Program-made: the position numbers and the translations under genes
Shown here: piece by piece, positions 5,400 to 5,940 of the stretch
Numbering within the stretch: position 1 is the first letter of the stretch
How the letters are laid out: the number at the start of each line of letters is the position of its first letter
Origin: an uncultured Collinsella sp.
Lineage (GTDB): Bacteria > Actinomycetota > Coriobacteriia > Coriobacteriales > Coriobacteriaceae
Length of the DNA: 5,940 nucleotides
NCBI GenBank assembly: GCA_902494465.1
Contig: CABUTH010000118.1
Coordinates: forward strand, 1-5,940
Direction: 5' to 3'
Notes under the pieces: model-generated
The model's input: only the letters and a program-made list of their open reading frames with translations
The model's database searches: none
Told to the model about the DNA's origin: nothing

Positions 5400-5433
5400 G
5401 TTTCCGAACACTAAGACAAAATTGTTCGGAAAC
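5400..5433. promoter_or_regulatory. Inverted repeat, likely operator of the larB-larC-tetR operon
   Basis: GTTTCCGAACA (5400-5410) and TGTTCGGAAAC (5423-5433) are perfect 11-bp inverted copies separated by 12 bp. Each arm is itself a small dyad of the form TGTT-N4-AAC, so this can be read as two binding sites with centres 24 bp apart. The repeat overlaps the candidate -10 and start point of larB. That fits repression, possibly by the TetR protein of the same operon. With no T run after it, it is a poor terminator for serB. Confidence 0.6.
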
Positions 5434-5460
5434 TATAGGACAGACTGATTCTCTTGTTAG
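5432..5460 (-). promoter_or_regulatory. Candidate promoter of the larB-larC-tetR operon
   Basis: On the minus strand CTAACA (5460-5455, 4 of 6) is followed after 17 bp by TATAGT (5437-5432, 5 of 6). The predicted start is near 5425, giving a leader of about 70 nt before larB and placing the start point inside the inverted repeat. Motif match only. Confidence 0.45.
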
Positions 5461-5469
5461 AAGGATCGA

Positions 5470-5940
5470 CTAGTCGCGCAGGATGATGTCCATGGCGAGC
5501 ATCAGGTTGCGCTCATCGATGGCAAACGGGGCGGCTTCGCGCGTTTTGGGCTTGGCGCAAAACGCGATGCCCGTGCCCGCGGCCTGAATCATGGGGATGT
5601 CGTTGGCGCCGTCACCGATCGCGACGGTGTGGGCCATGTCGACACCGCACTCAACCGCCCAATCCAGCAGCTGGATGAGCTTGGATTCCTTGGTCACGAT
5701 GTCTGCCGCCAGCTTACCGGTGAGCTTGCCGTCCACGACTTCTAGGCGGTTAGCCAGGCAAAAATCGATGCCCGCGGCGGCCACGATCTTGTCGGCCACC
5801 TCATGGAAGCCGCCGCTTACCACGCCGACCTTCCAGCCCTTGCTGTGCGCTGAGCGCACAAGCTCCAGCGCGCCAGGAGTAAACGTCACGCGCTCAAAGG
5901 TACGCTCGAACACACTCTCGTCCAAGCCGGCAAGCAGCCC
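5470..5940 (-). CDS. serB: Phosphoserine phosphatase SerB, C-terminal part (5' end beyond the window)
   Basis: SerB dephosphorylates O-phospho-L-serine, the last step of serine synthesis, in the cytoplasm. The frame is open to the right edge, so the 156 visible residues are the C-terminal part; the true start and the DxDxT nucleophile motif lie outside. HAD-superfamily motif II is seen as VVSGGF (40-45), a candidate motif III lysine at about 87, and motif IV as GDGANDIPM (109-117). The typical SerB segments LEVVDGKLTG (66-75) and GIAFCAKP (124-131) are also present. A TTG at 5925 could be mistaken for the start, but homologous sequence (GLLAGLDES) continues upstream of it. The gene ends 114 bp before the larB start on the same strand, and the promoter-like sequence between them suggests separate transcription. 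Its link to lar is probably positional only. Confidence 0.94.
   Translation of the reverse strand, partial: GLLAGLDESVFERTFERVTFTPGALELVRSAHSKGWKVGVVSGGFHEVADKIVAAAGIDFCLANRLEVVDGKLTGKLAADIVTKESKLIQLLDWAVECGVDMAHTVAIGDGANDIPMIQAAGTGIAFCAKPKTREAAPFAIDERNLMLAMDIILRD

Noticed and set aside
5400..5433. Rho-independent terminator of serB
   Set aside because: The arms are only 11 bp, the loop is 12 nt, and there is no T run after it on the minus strand. Overlap with a promoter-like sequence fits an operator better.

Overview
The window looks like chromosomal DNA from a gut Coriobacteriia organism, most like Collinsella. I infer this from its GC-rich coding sequence, actinobacterial style and gene content; no search was run. 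It carries most of a lactate racemase (lar) system built around the nickel-pincer nucleotide (NPN) cofactor, plus the end of a phosphoserine phosphatase gene.

Layout. Positions 1-181 hold a very long perfect palindrome around a structured core (element 1). Positions 182-757 are a non-coding leader with several small dyads. Two plus-strand genes follow: larA (lactate racemase, TTG start at 758) and larD (a GlpF-type channel, 2085-2816). Downstream at 2838-2962 is a second palindromic element (element 2) with the same core in the opposite orientation but different arms. After a G-rich non-coding gap (2963-3156), a minus-strand operon reads right to left: larB (5355-4573), larC (4562-3699) and a TetR-family regulator (3696-3157), with gaps of only 10 and 2 bp. 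A 114-bp spacer with a promoter-like sequence and an 11-bp inverted repeat separates larB from serB, which enters from the right edge.

How it works together. By known lar biology, LarB carboxylates and hydrolyses nicotinic acid adenine dinucleotide, LarE (not in this window) adds sulfur, LarC inserts nickel with CTP, and the finished NPN is bound by a lysine of LarA, which interconverts L- and D-lactate. LarD moves lactic acid or glycerol across the membrane. Enzyme plus channel and cofactor synthesis plus regulator are thus two convergent units meeting at element 2, and the TetR protein is the natural candidate for their control.

Main points of interest. (1) The two palindromic elements share 12-nt boxes and an invariant loop, have covarying stems, and have arms that are private to each copy yet self-complementary. 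(2) LarC stops after its LarC1 half and lacks the CTP-binding LarC2 half. (3) The second NPA motif of LarD is NQA.
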